In this document: piece after piece, positions 16,214 through 25,041 of the stretch
Layout of the letters: every line of letters starts with the position of its first letter
Numbering within the stretch: the first letter of the stretch is position 1
Assembly: GCF_001742185.1 (NCBI RefSeq)
Contig: NZ_CP015750.1
Location: forward strand, 2,790,001-2,854,000
Source: Pectobacterium wasabiae CFBP 3304
GTDB lineage: Bacteria; Pseudomonadota; Gammaproteobacteria; Enterobacterales; Enterobacteriaceae
DNA: 64,000 nt
Reading direction: 5' to 3'
The notes under the pieces: generated by a model
Seen by the model: the letters and a program-made list of their open reading frames with translations, nothing else
Databases searched by the model: none
Told to the model about the DNA's origin: nothing
Made by a program: the position numbers and the translations under genes

Positions 16214-17290
16214 ATGCAAAAGAAGACATTATCCCAGCTTTCTTTATTAAAGGTGGTAGCCAGTTTAAGTATGGTCATCAGTGCTGCGCTAGTCCCGAAT
16301 GTTTCGCATGCGGCTGAGAAGGAGGTTGTGAATATCGTTGGTTTTTCAGGTGTGTTTGCCGACAACTATAAAAAATTTGTTATTGAACCGTTTAAAGCTA
16401 AATATCCCAATATTGACGTTAATTACCAGCAAAGTAAGAATTCTGCTGAATCTTTGGCATTGTTGGCGCTGCAAAAAAACAATCCGAAAGTCGATGTCGC
16501 GCTGATCGATGTCGCTGTCGCGATCCGTGCCAACAAACAGGATTTATTTACACCGCTTGATGCGAAGATTGTCACTAACCTGAAAGATATCCCCACGTGG
16601 GCCAATATCGACGACAACCGAACCATCGCCTTCTCACAAGATAACCTGTCCATTCTGTATAACACGGACAATGTTAAGCAGCCGCCACAAAGCTGGAACG
16701 ATCTGACAGACAGCCGATATAAGGGGAAAATCGCAGCACCGTTGGGTGATACCCGCGGCGTGATCCTGCTGCCGATTCTGACCAAACTGAAAGGTGGTGA
16801 TTATAAGCAAAGTATTGATCCAGGCATTAATGCGCTGAAGCAAATCGCGCCGAATGTTTCAACCTGGGATCCCGCGCCGGATTGCTACGCCGTCATTCAA
16901 AGTGGTGAAGCGGATTTAGCGATCTGCTGGAATGGCCGTGCGCAATACCTCCACGATACGCAGGGAGGAAAGATCGGCATCGCTTTACCTAAAGAGGGCA
17001 GTATCGGCCAGACCAATACCATCAATCTGGTGAAGGGGTCGACACATCCTCATGCGTCTCAATTGTTCATTAATTACGCTATCGGCGTGGAGGCGCAAAC
17101 CGTCTTCGCTGAAAAGAGCTTCTATGCGCCAGTAAATCAGGCGGTCGCGCTGGAAGATGCCGTCGCGGCACGGATCTACGGCAGCAAGGAAGCGCAGGCG
17201 GCGCAATCGTCGCTGGACTGGCCTTGGATCGCGGAACAATACGCACCGTGGATCCAACGTATCCGTCGTGAAGTCATTGCGGTTAACTAA
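16214..17290 (+). CDS. ABC transporter substrate-binding protein (PotD-like)
   Basis: A 358-residue periplasmic binding protein. The signal peptide ends at about residue 33 (LVPNVSHAA). The mature protein starts KEVVNIVGFSGVFADNYKKF, and the body shows the usual two-lobe pattern of spermidine/putrescine-type proteins: SKNSAESLALLALQKNNPKV, FSQDNLSILYNTDNVKQPPQ, SWNDLTDSRYKGKIAAP, GEADLAICWNGRAQYL. Polyamine-specific residues cannot be verified by eye, so the ligand may be another cationic or betaine-like compound. GGAAAGAG precedes the ATG at 16214. It directly precedes the ATPase and two permeases, forming a complete importer. Confidence 0.9.
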   Translation: MQKKTLSQLSLLKVVASLSMVISAALVPNVSHAAEKEVVNIVGFSGVFADNYKKFVIEPFKAKYPNIDVNYQQSKNSAESLALLALQKNNPKVDVALIDVAVAIRANKQDLFTPLDAKIVTNLKDIPTWANIDDNRTIAFSQDNLSILYNTDNVKQPPQSWNDLTDSRYKGKIAAPLGDTRGVILLPILTKLKGGDYKQSIDPGINALKQIAPNVSTWDPAPDCYAVIQSGEADLAICWNGRAQYLHDTQGGKIGIALPKEGSIGQTNTINLVKGSTHPHASQLFINYAIGVEAQTVFAEKSFYAPVNQAVALEDAVAARIYGSKEAQAAQSSLDWPWIAEQYAPWIQRIRREVIAVN

Positions 17291-17314
17291 ATCACTGATG
17301 CTGGCAAGGGTTGT

Positions 17315-18388
17315 ATGTCTGATTTTCATGTTGTAGTTGAGGATTTGGTCAAAACGTATCCGGGGTCTGCAACGCCGTCTGTCGACCATGTCAGCTTTTC
17401 GCTGCCGCAGGGGGAGATGCTGGCGTTGTTAGGACCTTCGGGCTGCGGCAAGACAACGATGTTACGTATGATCGCCGGGCTGATAGAGCCGGATACCGGC
17501 ACGATAAGTCTGAATGGTCGTGATATTTCAGCCATCCCCGTTTATCAGCGCAATATCGGTATGGTTTTCCAGTCATACGCCTTATTCCCGCATATGACGA
17601 TTGCACAGAATGTCGCTTTTGGTCTGGACGTGCGCAAGGTTGGAAAATCTGAACGGGATAGCCGTGTCAGGAAAGCGCTGGATCTGGTTAAGCTAACTGG
17701 CTTGGGCGATCGCCGTGTCAGCCAACTTTCTGGCGGACAGCAGCAGCGTGCGGCTATTGCCCGTTCGCTGGTCATCGAGCCTGCGCTATTGTTGTTCGAT
17801 GAGCCGCTCTCCAATCTTGACGCCAAGTTGCGTGATGAAATGCGCGACGAGATCCGCGATATTCAGCGGCGTACTGGCGTTACCGCAATCTTTGTCACGC
17901 ACGATCAGGATGAAGCGTTGTCGATGGCGGATCGTCTGGTGGTGATGTCGAATGGGCGTCTGGAGCAAATTGGTACGCCAAGTGACATTTTTGACCGCCC
18001 GCAAACCGACTTCGTCGCGCGATTCATTGGCAGCGGTAACTTTTTCTCTGCGTTGATCACCCGCGAGGGCATCCGGGAGATCCCTGGTTTAGGCGCTATC
18101 CATATTGCCAGTGATACGCTACTGAGGGAGACGGTGAACGTGTTGATTCGCCCTCATCGTCTGGTGCCGGTGCTATCTGGCAAACGTGATGGCGTTAATC
18201 ACTTCCACGGTGTGGTTGAGCGCATTGTGTATCGTGGGCAAGTGCAGGCGCTGACGGTGCAGTGCGGCCGATATCAGCTACAGGCCGAAATCTTTACTCA
18301 CATTGGCTATACGCCGAAAGTGGGTGAACCTATTACTTTTGTCGTCGATCCCGCCGACGTCACGCTGATCGGGCGGGATGTGGCATGA
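17315..18388 (+). CDS. ABC transporter ATP-binding protein (PotA-like)
   Basis: A 357-residue cytoplasmic ATPase that powers the importer. Motifs: Walker A GPSGCGKTT (about residues 39-47), Q-loop FQSYALFPHMT, ABC signature LSGGQQQRAAIARSL (about 136-150), Walker B LLLFDEPLSNLD, and the switch histidine in FVTHDQDEAL. A C-terminal TOBE-like domain (about 240-357) is typical of the polyamine/spermidine and iron subfamily. It overlaps the next gene by four bases (ATGA), indicating translational coupling. Confidence 0.96.
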   Translation: MSDFHVVVEDLVKTYPGSATPSVDHVSFSLPQGEMLALLGPSGCGKTTMLRMIAGLIEPDTGTISLNGRDISAIPVYQRNIGMVFQSYALFPHMTIAQNVAFGLDVRKVGKSERDSRVRKALDLVKLTGLGDRRVSQLSGGQQQRAAIARSLVIEPALLLFDEPLSNLDAKLRDEMRDEIRDIQRRTGVTAIFVTHDQDEALSMADRLVVMSNGRLEQIGTPSDIFDRPQTDFVARFIGSGNFFSALITREGIREIPGLGAIHIASDTLLRETVNVLIRPHRLVPVLSGKRDGVNHFHGVVERIVYRGQVQALTVQCGRYQLQAEIFTHIGYTPKVGEPITFVVDPADVTLIGRDVA

Positions 18389-19236
18389 AAAAGCATAAAC
18401 AACCACATGTTCTGTTGTTTATGCTCCTGTTTCCGGGGCTGCTGGCGCTGGGCGTCACATTTCTGGCACCGCTGATTTGGCTGATGAGAACGTCCCTTTC
18501 TTCATCCGCATTCAGCGGTGCTGGTTCAGCCTGGACGCTTACGTCTTACCGCAGCATTCTGGTCGATTCTTTTTACTGGCAAGTCGCGGCGAATACGCTG
18601 TTGCTAGGCGTTAGTGTCAGCGTAGCTGCGGTTGTGCTGTCTTACCCCATTGCGTTGTTCCTCATTCGTAGCACCAGTCGCTGGCGCGGTGTACTGACGG
18701 CGCTGGCGATAGCACCATTATTGACATCGATGGTGGTCAGAACCTATGGCTGGATGGTGTTGCTGGGGGATAAAGGCGTGATCAACAGCCTGCTGCTTGG
18801 CCTGTCACTGCTTGAATCGCCGCTGAAATTAACGAATAACTCGCTGGGTGCCAGTATTGCTCTGGTCGAGATATTGATGCCTTACGCCATTCTGGCGATG
18901 CTGAGTGGGTTCGGTCGGCTGAACAGCCAGCTAGAGGAAGCCGCCAGTATGTTAGGTGCTAATCGTTGGCAGGTATTTTCCCGCATTATTCTGCCGCTAA
19001 GTTTGCCCGGTATTTTGACGGCAGCATTGTTGGTCTTTGTACTGGCGATATCGTCGTTTGTCACGCCGCGATTGATGGGCGGTGGACGGGTATTCGTGCT
19101 GGGTACTGAGATATTCAGCGAAGCGACGGTGACGCTGAACTGGCCACTGGCTGCCGCTTTGTCATTTATCCTGCTGTTTTTGTTCGGCAGTATTATTGTT
19201 TTTTATCAGCGAGCATTACGCTCTCTGGAAGGATAG
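18385..19236 (+). CDS. ABC transporter permease (PotB-like)
   Basis: A 283-residue inner-membrane permease with six predicted membrane helices, beginning HVLLFMLLFPGLLALGVTFL. The cytoplasmic coupling loop EEAASMLGANRWQVFSRIIL followed by PLSLPGI (about residues 184-210) is the EAA motif of importer permeases that docks on the ATPase. Its closest class by appearance is PotB/PotH. It partners the next gene as a heterodimeric channel for the substrate delivered by the binding protein at 16214. Confidence 0.95.
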   Translation: MKKHKQPHVLLFMLLFPGLLALGVTFLAPLIWLMRTSLSSSAFSGAGSAWTLTSYRSILVDSFYWQVAANTLLLGVSVSVAAVVLSYPIALFLIRSTSRWRGVLTALAIAPLLTSMVVRTYGWMVLLGDKGVINSLLLGLSLLESPLKLTNNSLGASIALVEILMPYAILAMLSGFGRLNSQLEEAASMLGANRWQVFSRIILPLSLPGILTAALLVFVLAISSFVTPRLMGGGRVFVLGTEIFSEATVTLNWPLAAALSFILLFLFGSIIVFYQRALRSLEG

Positions 19237-19245
19237 AGGCCTAGC

Positions 19246-20043
19246 ATGAAACACCGTCGCATCGCTACGGGCAAACTTGCCTGGCGTACCCTGATTTCAT
19301 TCATTTATCTTTTTTTGCTGGCCCCTATTATCGTTGTATTGATCATTTCGTTTGATACCCGACAGTATCTCTCCTTTCCGCCAGAAAGCTTTTCTTTCGG
19401 GTCATACATTAAGGTGCTCAATAACGCTGAATTTATTGCTGCTTTCTGGCGTAGTCTGGCTATTGGGGTCATTGTCGGGACGATTGCTGTGATATCTGGA
19501 ATTTTGCTCTCGCTGGCGCTTACCCGTTTCCGTTTCCGGGGGCGGCAACTGATTACATTTTTGGTTGCCGCGCCGTTTCTGGTTCCGCATATTGTGCTGG
19601 CGGTTGGCTTGATGTTGGTATTTGCCCCGCTGGGGCTACTCGATAGCTATGGTGGGATCATTCTGGCTCATTTAGGTATCACTATTCCTTATACTGTTCG
19701 CACGATTGCCATGAGTCTGCTCGCGGTGGATCCTCGTCTGGAAGAAGCGGCGCTGATCCACGGAGCCCGGCCTTTCACTGTATTTCGGCGCATTACGCTG
19801 CCGTTGATTCGTCCCGGCCTGATTGCGGGGGCTGTGATCGCTTTTCTTATTTCCTTTGATGAAGCTACGTTATCGCTATTCATTGTTTCAACGCATACTT
19901 CAACGTTACCGACGCAAATTTATCACTATCTTGAATATTCCACGGATCCGCAGATTGCCGCGCTTTCTGTCTTGCTGATTTTGGTGTCTGTGGTGGTGGT
20001 GGTGATCCTCGAACGACTGGTTGGGCTGCGCAGGGCGCTCTGA
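19246..20043 (+). CDS. ABC transporter permease (PotC-like)
   Basis: A 265-residue inner-membrane permease with about six helices, opening with a positively charged N terminus and LISFIYLFLLAPIIVVLIIS. The EAA loop LEEAALIHGARPFTVFRRIT followed by LPLIRPGL (about residues 164-192) is clear. The segment AFLISFDEATLSLFI is characteristic of the PotC/PotI class. It starts 10 bases after the PotB-like gene, completing the importer. Confidence 0.95.
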   Translation: MKHRRIATGKLAWRTLISFIYLFLLAPIIVVLIISFDTRQYLSFPPESFSFGSYIKVLNNAEFIAAFWRSLAIGVIVGTIAVISGILLSLALTRFRFRGRQLITFLVAAPFLVPHIVLAVGLMLVFAPLGLLDSYGGIILAHLGITIPYTVRTIAMSLLAVDPRLEEAALIHGARPFTVFRRITLPLIRPGLIAGAVIAFLISFDEATLSLFIVSTHTSTLPTQIYHYLEYSTDPQIAALSVLLILVSVVVVVILERLVGLRRAL

Positions 20044-20081
20044 AGTGTCGCTTTTTCATTATCGAATCGCAGGGAAATGCC

Positions 20082-21566
20082 ATGATTGTGCAAACACAGG
20101 CTGGCTGGGTAGAAGGTTTTACAGAAAACGACATTCCTACATTTTTGGGGATACCCTACGCCGCGCCGATTACGGAAGAAAACCGATTTTTCGCGCCACA
20201 GCCAGTTGCGCCATGGCAGGGCATTCGTTCCGCTAAAATGTTTAGCCCGGTTTGCCCTCAATATCCTACCTACGGGCCTGTCGGCTGTGCTGCCACGTCA
20301 CACTTACGGGTTGGTCATGATTTTCTTACGGTAAATGTCAGAACCCCGAGTTTGACGGGAAACGCCCCCGTACTGGTCTGGATTCATGGCGGAGGCTACG
20401 CCGTGGGGTCGGCCAATGAACCGCTGCTACAAACGGGCGCGTTTGCGGCCAGCGGCATTGTTGAAGTGAGCGTGAATTATCGGTTGGGCGCGTTGGGGTT
20501 TATGCATTTGGGAGGGGAATTCCCAGATAACCGAGGGTTACTGGACCAAATCGCTGCGCTGCGTTGGGTGCAAAACAATATCGCCGCTTTCGGTGGCGAT
20601 CCCAGACGGGTAACTTTCTCCGGACGTTCTGCGGGTGGTTTTTCCGTCGCGGCGGTGATGGCTATGCCCGATGCTGAAGGGCTATTTTCACAGGTGCTAC
20701 TACAAAGTGGGGCGAGCACGGCGGTATCCTCGCGGGAAGATGCGCAGAAAGTCACGGCTAGAATGCTGAGTGCGTTGGACATCAAAGCGGATGATTTATC
20801 GACGCTACCGATTGAACGTCTGTTGCTGGCACAGAAAGCTGTTTGCGATGAATCATATAACCACCATGATTACGAACGTGACGGCGGGGTAACCGCGCTT
20901 GGCGTTCCTTTCGTGCCTGTCATCAATGCGATCTCGCTACCGCATCATCCAGAGCAAGCCGCGGAAATAGGGCTGGTGGCACGGGTACCGATGATGATCG
21001 GTTGCACAACGGGTGAGTATGTTACTCATTCTAAAATGTACTCTGAGCTGACTTTTGCCGATGCTGAACAGCGATTAGATCCTCGCGTCAGGCCATTTGG
21101 GTTGCGTGGCGTGGAGATTATCCAGCGATACCGCAGGCATTTACCCAACTATACTGCACTTGGCCTGTGGCGAGCGATAGGTGGAGACATGGTTTTTCAA
21201 AACCCATCGACCCGCTTTGCTCAATATCATTCCCGCTATCAGCCGGTTTATAAATATCTCTACGGTACAATCGAAGATGATGGGCACGGGGCTCCCCACG
21301 GGGCAGAGGCCGGACATGTATGGTATCGGGATCGATCTAATCTCAGCCATCTTAGCGCGCATCAACGCATAACCGACGCTGAGTTTGCTCGAACGCTGCA
21401 TAGGCTTTGGTCTTCGTTTATTCACCATCAATCTCCCGCCTGTGGGGGCGTGAACTGGCTGGCCTTCAGTGAAACAACGCCAGTGGTCTTACGGTTGACA
21501 CCAGAAAAAATCTGGCATGAGGATGATCCTTTTACTCCACGCATTCACTGGTGGAAAACGGAATAA
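20082..21566 (+). CDS. type B carboxylesterase
   Basis: A 494-residue alpha/beta-hydrolase of the carboxylesterase/cholinesterase type. Seen features: N-terminal GWVEGFTENDIPTFLGIPYA, the oxyanion loop WIHGGGYAVGS (about residues 100-110), FGGDPRRVTFSGRSAGGFSV with nucleophile S183 in a G-R-S-A-G elbow (usual is G-E-S-A-G), and a histidine-bearing GAPHGAEAGHVWY stretch near residue 405-417. No signal peptide is evident, so it is probably cytosolic and would hydrolyse an ester after import by the PotABCD-like system. Last gene of the operon; the glutamate-to-arginine change next to the serine marks a divergent subgroup. Confidence 0.88.
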   Translation: MIVQTQAGWVEGFTENDIPTFLGIPYAAPITEENRFFAPQPVAPWQGIRSAKMFSPVCPQYPTYGPVGCAATSHLRVGHDFLTVNVRTPSLTGNAPVLVWIHGGGYAVGSANEPLLQTGAFAASGIVEVSVNYRLGALGFMHLGGEFPDNRGLLDQIAALRWVQNNIAAFGGDPRRVTFSGRSAGGFSVAAVMAMPDAEGLFSQVLLQSGASTAVSSREDAQKVTARMLSALDIKADDLSTLPIERLLLAQKAVCDESYNHHDYERDGGVTALGVPFVPVINAISLPHHPEQAAEIGLVARVPMMIGCTTGEYVTHSKMYSELTFADAEQRLDPRVRPFGLRGVEIIQRYRRHLPNYTALGLWRAIGGDMVFQNPSTRFAQYHSRYQPVYKYLYGTIEDDGHGAPHGAEAGHVWYRDRSNLSHLSAHQRITDAEFARTLHRLWSSFIHHQSPACGGVNWLAFSETTPVVLRLTPEKIWHEDDPFTPRIHWWKTE

Positions 21567-22550
21567 AAATAGACGAAGCCAATAGGTAGTTTGTTCGATG
21601 CCAAACTTTCCGTTTCTCCGTAGGCTGCGTGTTTTCCATGTGTTTGGGGTTGTGACTCCCCTTCTCGGCATGCCCTGCTGGTTTCATGACGGATGCCTCA
21701 TTTTCCTCTCTGTTGTACTGTGGGGTTCTCGTATCATCCGGAAGATTCTCTTGTAGGATAAATTGCAGGATAACTGCCATTTTTTAACCTGAAACTGGCG
21801 TATAAAAGATCATCTAACTGCCTTTGTTGATAATTTTTGTTATGAAATGCCGCCAATTTTTATGGTTAGGTTTTTTATGCTTATTTTGTGCTTTTTTGTA
21901 GTGTAATGATCTGATAATTTCCATTAAAAAATCAATGCTTGCTAAACTATCTCATATTTATTTCTTAATAAAAAAATAATCCCGTAAAGTAATTAGGTTG
22001 TTTATTCTGACAAAAGTAAAAAATAGAGGGTAAATAGTTTTACTAAATTAAAATAAATGGGCTATTTGTAACCCTATTAATTTACTAGCTAACTAAGTAT
22101 TTCGTTTCTAATGAAATTAAAAGGCACGAAATATATTCTTTTTCCGTTAATTGAAACTCAGTGGTTTACTCTCTTTTTTTGTGGTTTTTTTTACTTAATG
22201 TTTTTCTATGTATTTGTTTTTAATTTATTTTTTGTTTTAGCTGTTCTCTTTACTTGCTCTCCTATATAAGCGTTGACCATGCGTTTGTGTTGTGTGTATG
22301 ATCCAAACTCAAAATATGAATGTATTTAACTTCCTTCTTGGTGTGAGTCTTCCACACCGATGTAAATCGTAAAATTACGGTTTTATTATGGTTTTTTAAT
22401 TCGGTTTTAATTTATTTCATCTCGCTGGTCGAAAAACAAATACGCTATTTGTTTGCCGAGTCGCTGCCGTGCTTATGGATTATGGTGGGGTTTTGGTAGG
22501 AATCGACTTTACTTCTCCGGGCCCGAGTGCCCTTACGTTGGTATAGACAC
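21567..22550. other. long AT-rich leader region of the T6SS operon
   Basis: 984 bases without a convincing gene. The first 200 bases have mixed composition. 21790-22450 is strongly AT-rich with many A/T tracts, the kind of DNA H-NS silences. A promoter candidate lies at 22273-22302 and a short dyad GGTGTG / CACACC at 22340-22358. The implied 5' untranslated leader before tssB is about 240 bases. I see no TGGCA-N7-TGC sigma-54 promoter here, so VasH probably does not act on this start. Confidence 0.55.
22273..22302 (+). promoter_or_regulatory. candidate sigma-70 promoter of the T6SS operon
   Basis: TTGACC (22273-22278), 18-base spacer, TATGAT (22297-22302). Both hexamers are one mismatch from consensus and point at tssB. 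It is the best match I found by eye in the 984-base leader. Transcription would start near 22309. Confidence 0.5.
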
Positions 22551-23054
22551 ATGGCAAAAGGAACTGATGGTGCATCTGTCGCACCAAAGGAACGTATTAA
22601 TATCAAATATGTTCCGGCCACTGGTGGTCAGCAGGCGGAAATAGAATTGCCGCTGACGCTGATGATCGTGGGAAATATGAAAGGGCGCACAGAGGAAACG
22701 CCGATCGAAGAACGTCAGACTGTCTCGATCGATAAGAACAATTTTACCTCCGTGATGAAAGAAGCCAATCTGGAACTGAATTTCAGTGTGCCAAATCGCC
22801 TTGAAGAAGAGAGCCAAGACGACCTGCCAGTGAAACTGAGTATTGCTGGCTTGAATGATTTCTCTCCTGACCGCATCGCCCAACAAGTGCCTGAATTACG
22901 TAAACTGCTTGATTTACGTGAGGCGTTGGTCGCGCTGAAAGGCCCCCTCGGCAATATTCCCTCATTCCGTAATCGTTTGCAGGATCTGTTGTCCAGCGAA
23001 GAAGCCAGAGAGCAGCTTCTCAAAGAGCTCGATCTGGTCAAACCCGCCGAATAA
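22551..23054 (+). CDS. tssB: T6SS sheath small subunit TssB (VipA/ImpB)
   Basis: A 167-residue protein that pairs with TssC to build the contractile T6SS sheath. The start MAKGTDGASVAPKERINIKY and ELPLTLMIVGNMKGRTEETP are the conserved TssB opening. ELRKLLDLREALVALKGPLG (about residues 116-135) is the hallmark helix near the C terminus. ATG at 22551 fits the family; the longer frame does not. It opens the operon and is separated from tssC by 69 bases that hold a dispersed repeat. Confidence 0.97.
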   Translation: MAKGTDGASVAPKERINIKYVPATGGQQAEIELPLTLMIVGNMKGRTEETPIEERQTVSIDKNNFTSVMKEANLELNFSVPNRLEEESQDDLPVKLSIAGLNDFSPDRIAQQVPELRKLLDLREALVALKGPLGNIPSFRNRLQDLLSSEEAREQLLKELDLVKPAE

Positions 23055-23070
23055 TTGATATTCATACACT

Positions 23071-23103
23071 AAGCACATGCAGCTTGAAGTATGACGAGTA
23101 TAT
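23071..23103. repeat. dispersed repeat, copy 2 (between tssB and tssC)
   Basis: Contains GCACATGCAGCTTGAAGTAT and the following ATGACGAGTATAT, nearly identical to 7757-7787. Its placement between two genes whose products are needed in fixed ratio may affect message stability, but this is inference. Confidence 0.6.
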
Positions 23104-23123
23104 TGACGAAATAGGGAAACAAT

Positions 23124-24602
23124 ATGTCAATAGTTGAAGAACAGGCCCAGGCAGGGGCTGCCAGCGCCTCAGGATCGCTGCTTGATGATATCATGGCTCA
23201 AGCACGTATCAGCCCGGTTGATGAAGGCTACAGCGTGGCTAAACAGGGTATTGCCGCGCTGGTTGCTAACATTCTTGATAGCGGTAATGCAGCAGAACCC
23301 GTGAATAAAGCGCTGGTCGACAGCATGATCGTCGAACTGGACAAAAAGCTCAGCAAGCAGATTGACGTGATTCTGCATGCGAAAGAACTTCAGGAACTGG
23401 AATCTTCCTGGCGTTCAATGAAACTGCTTATCGATCGCACCGATTTCCGTGAAAACATCAAACTGCTGGTGTTGCATGCGACAAAAGAAGAACTGTTGGA
23501 AGATTTTGAGTTTGCTCCTGAAATCTCACAGTCTGGCTTCTATAAGCACGTGTATTCCAGCGGTTACGGCCAATTCGGCGGCCAGCCTATTGGCGGCGTG
23601 ATCGGTGACTATGCGCTGACGCAAAGCTCACCAGACATCAAACTGATGCAGTATGTCAGCGCCGTTGGCGCGATGGCGCATGCACCGTTCATCTCTTCCG
23701 TTGCTCCGACCTTCTTTGGTGTAGACCGCTTTACCGATCTGCCTTCCATCAAAGATCTGAAATCCGTTTTCGAAGGCCCTGCCTACACGAAATGGCGCTC
23801 GCTGCGTGAATCTGAAGATGGTCGCTATTTGGGACTGACTGCTCCGCGCTTCTTGGCTCGTCTGCCTTATGACCCGGTAGAGAACCCGATTAAGGGCTTC
23901 AACTACAAGGAAGATATCAGCACCAATCACGAACACTATCTGTGGGGCAATACCGCCTATCTGATGGGAACGGCGCTGACGGACAGCTTCGCGAAATACC
24001 GCTGGTGTCCGAACATCATTGGTCCGCAGAGCGGTGGGGCGATTACCGACCTGCCAGTGCATGTTTATGAAGCCATGGGGCAACTTCAGGCCAAGATCCC
24101 GACTGAAGTGTTGATCACCGATCGTCGCGAATATGAAATGGCTGAAGAAGGCTTTATCACGCTGACGATGCGTAAAGACAGTGACAATGCTGCCTTCTTC
24201 TCCGCTAACTCAGTGCAGAAACCGAAGGTGTTCCCAAACACCAAGGAAGGCAAAGAAGCGGAAACCAACTACAAGTTGGGTACGCAACTGCCGTACATGT
24301 TCATCATCAACCGTCTGGCGCACTACATCAAAGTGCTTCAGCGTGAACAGATTGGCTCATGGAAAGAGCGTCAGGATCTTGAACGTGAGTTGAATACCTG
24401 GATTAAACAGTACATCGCCGATCAGGAAAACCCGCCGGCAGATGTCCGTAGCCGTCGTCCTCTGCGTGCTGCACAAATCAAAGTGCTGGATGTGGAAGGA
24501 GAACCAGGTTGGTATCAGGTCACTATGTCTGTGCGTCCGCACTTCAAGTACATGGGGGCAAACTTTGAGCTGTCGCTGGTAGGGCGCTTGGATAAGGAAT
24601 AA
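23124..24602 (+). CDS. tssC: T6SS sheath large subunit TssC (VipB/ImpC)
   Basis: A 492-residue sheath protein, exactly the family length. Conserved stretches include LQELESSWRSMKLLIDRTDF (about residues 88-107), the SQSGFYKHVYSSGYGQFGGQ segment, and the C-terminal ADVRSRRPLRAAQIKVLDVE followed by GEPGWYQVTMSVRPHFKYMG, which forms the sheath handshake. With TssB it makes the tubular sheath around Hcp and is disassembled by ClpV (31660). GGGAAAC precedes the ATG. Confidence 0.98.
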   Translation: MSIVEEQAQAGAASASGSLLDDIMAQARISPVDEGYSVAKQGIAALVANILDSGNAAEPVNKALVDSMIVELDKKLSKQIDVILHAKELQELESSWRSMKLLIDRTDFRENIKLLVLHATKEELLEDFEFAPEISQSGFYKHVYSSGYGQFGGQPIGGVIGDYALTQSSPDIKLMQYVSAVGAMAHAPFISSVAPTFFGVDRFTDLPSIKDLKSVFEGPAYTKWRSLRESEDGRYLGLTAPRFLARLPYDPVENPIKGFNYKEDISTNHEHYLWGNTAYLMGTALTDSFAKYRWCPNIIGPQSGGAITDLPVHVYEAMGQLQAKIPTEVLITDRREYEMAEEGFITLTMRKDSDNAAFFSANSVQKPKVFPNTKEGKEAETNYKLGTQLPYMFIINRLAHYIKVLQREQIGSWKERQDLERELNTWIKQYIADQENPPADVRSRRPLRAAQIKVLDVEGEPGWYQVTMSVRPHFKYMGANFELSLVGRLDKE

Positions 24603-24607
24603 GACTT

Positions 24608-25039
24608 ATGCCGTCTCTTTCTGCCTGGGAAAGGGGAAACGCGGCAAGTCTGTTTGATCGTATCCGTGGGGAGGAGCGTCGTTCCTCCCCTGAAACGGAA
24701 GTTGAAGCACTGATCGAGTCCGTTAAGCGTCAACTGGACAATGTGCTCAACACCCGGCCCGGAAATTGTCGCAGCGCACCTGAGCTTGGCGTGATTGATT
24801 TTAATGACGCGACGCAGGGTGGTGCGGACATTCGAGGGAAAATCCGGGAGGCGATCCGGCAGTGTATCTGTCGCTTTGAACCTCGAATTGTTCATGTGGA
24901 TGTCGACACATCGGACTATTTATCGAATCCGATGGAGATGTCGTTTCAGGTTACCGCTCGGGTTAGGTTGGAAGACCTAGAGCAGGTCGCCTCTTTCAAT
25001 ATCCATATGGATAGCCACCGCCATTACAGAATGATCTGA
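24608..25039 (+). CDS. tssE: T6SS baseplate protein TssE (gp25-like)
   Basis: A 143-residue homologue of T4 gp25, part of the baseplate wedge that initiates sheath polymerisation. The family pattern is visible in NVLNTRPGNCRSAPELGVID (about residues 42-61, with the R-P-G...S.PE.G core), FEPRIVHVDVDTSD, and the FQVTARVRLED strand. It starts 6 bases after tssC stops and ends 3 bases before tssF. Confidence 0.96.
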   Translation: MPSLSAWERGNAASLFDRIRGEERRSSPETEVEALIESVKRQLDNVLNTRPGNCRSAPELGVIDFNDATQGGADIRGKIREAIRQCICRFEPRIVHVDVDTSDYLSNPMEMSFQVTARVRLEDLEQVASFNIHMDSHRHYRMI

Positions 25040-25041
25040 TT

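Noticed and set aside
21489..21780. Leftward frames after the carboxylesterase
   Set aside because: They overlap the esterase end in antisense or have no ribosome site and no family-like sequence.
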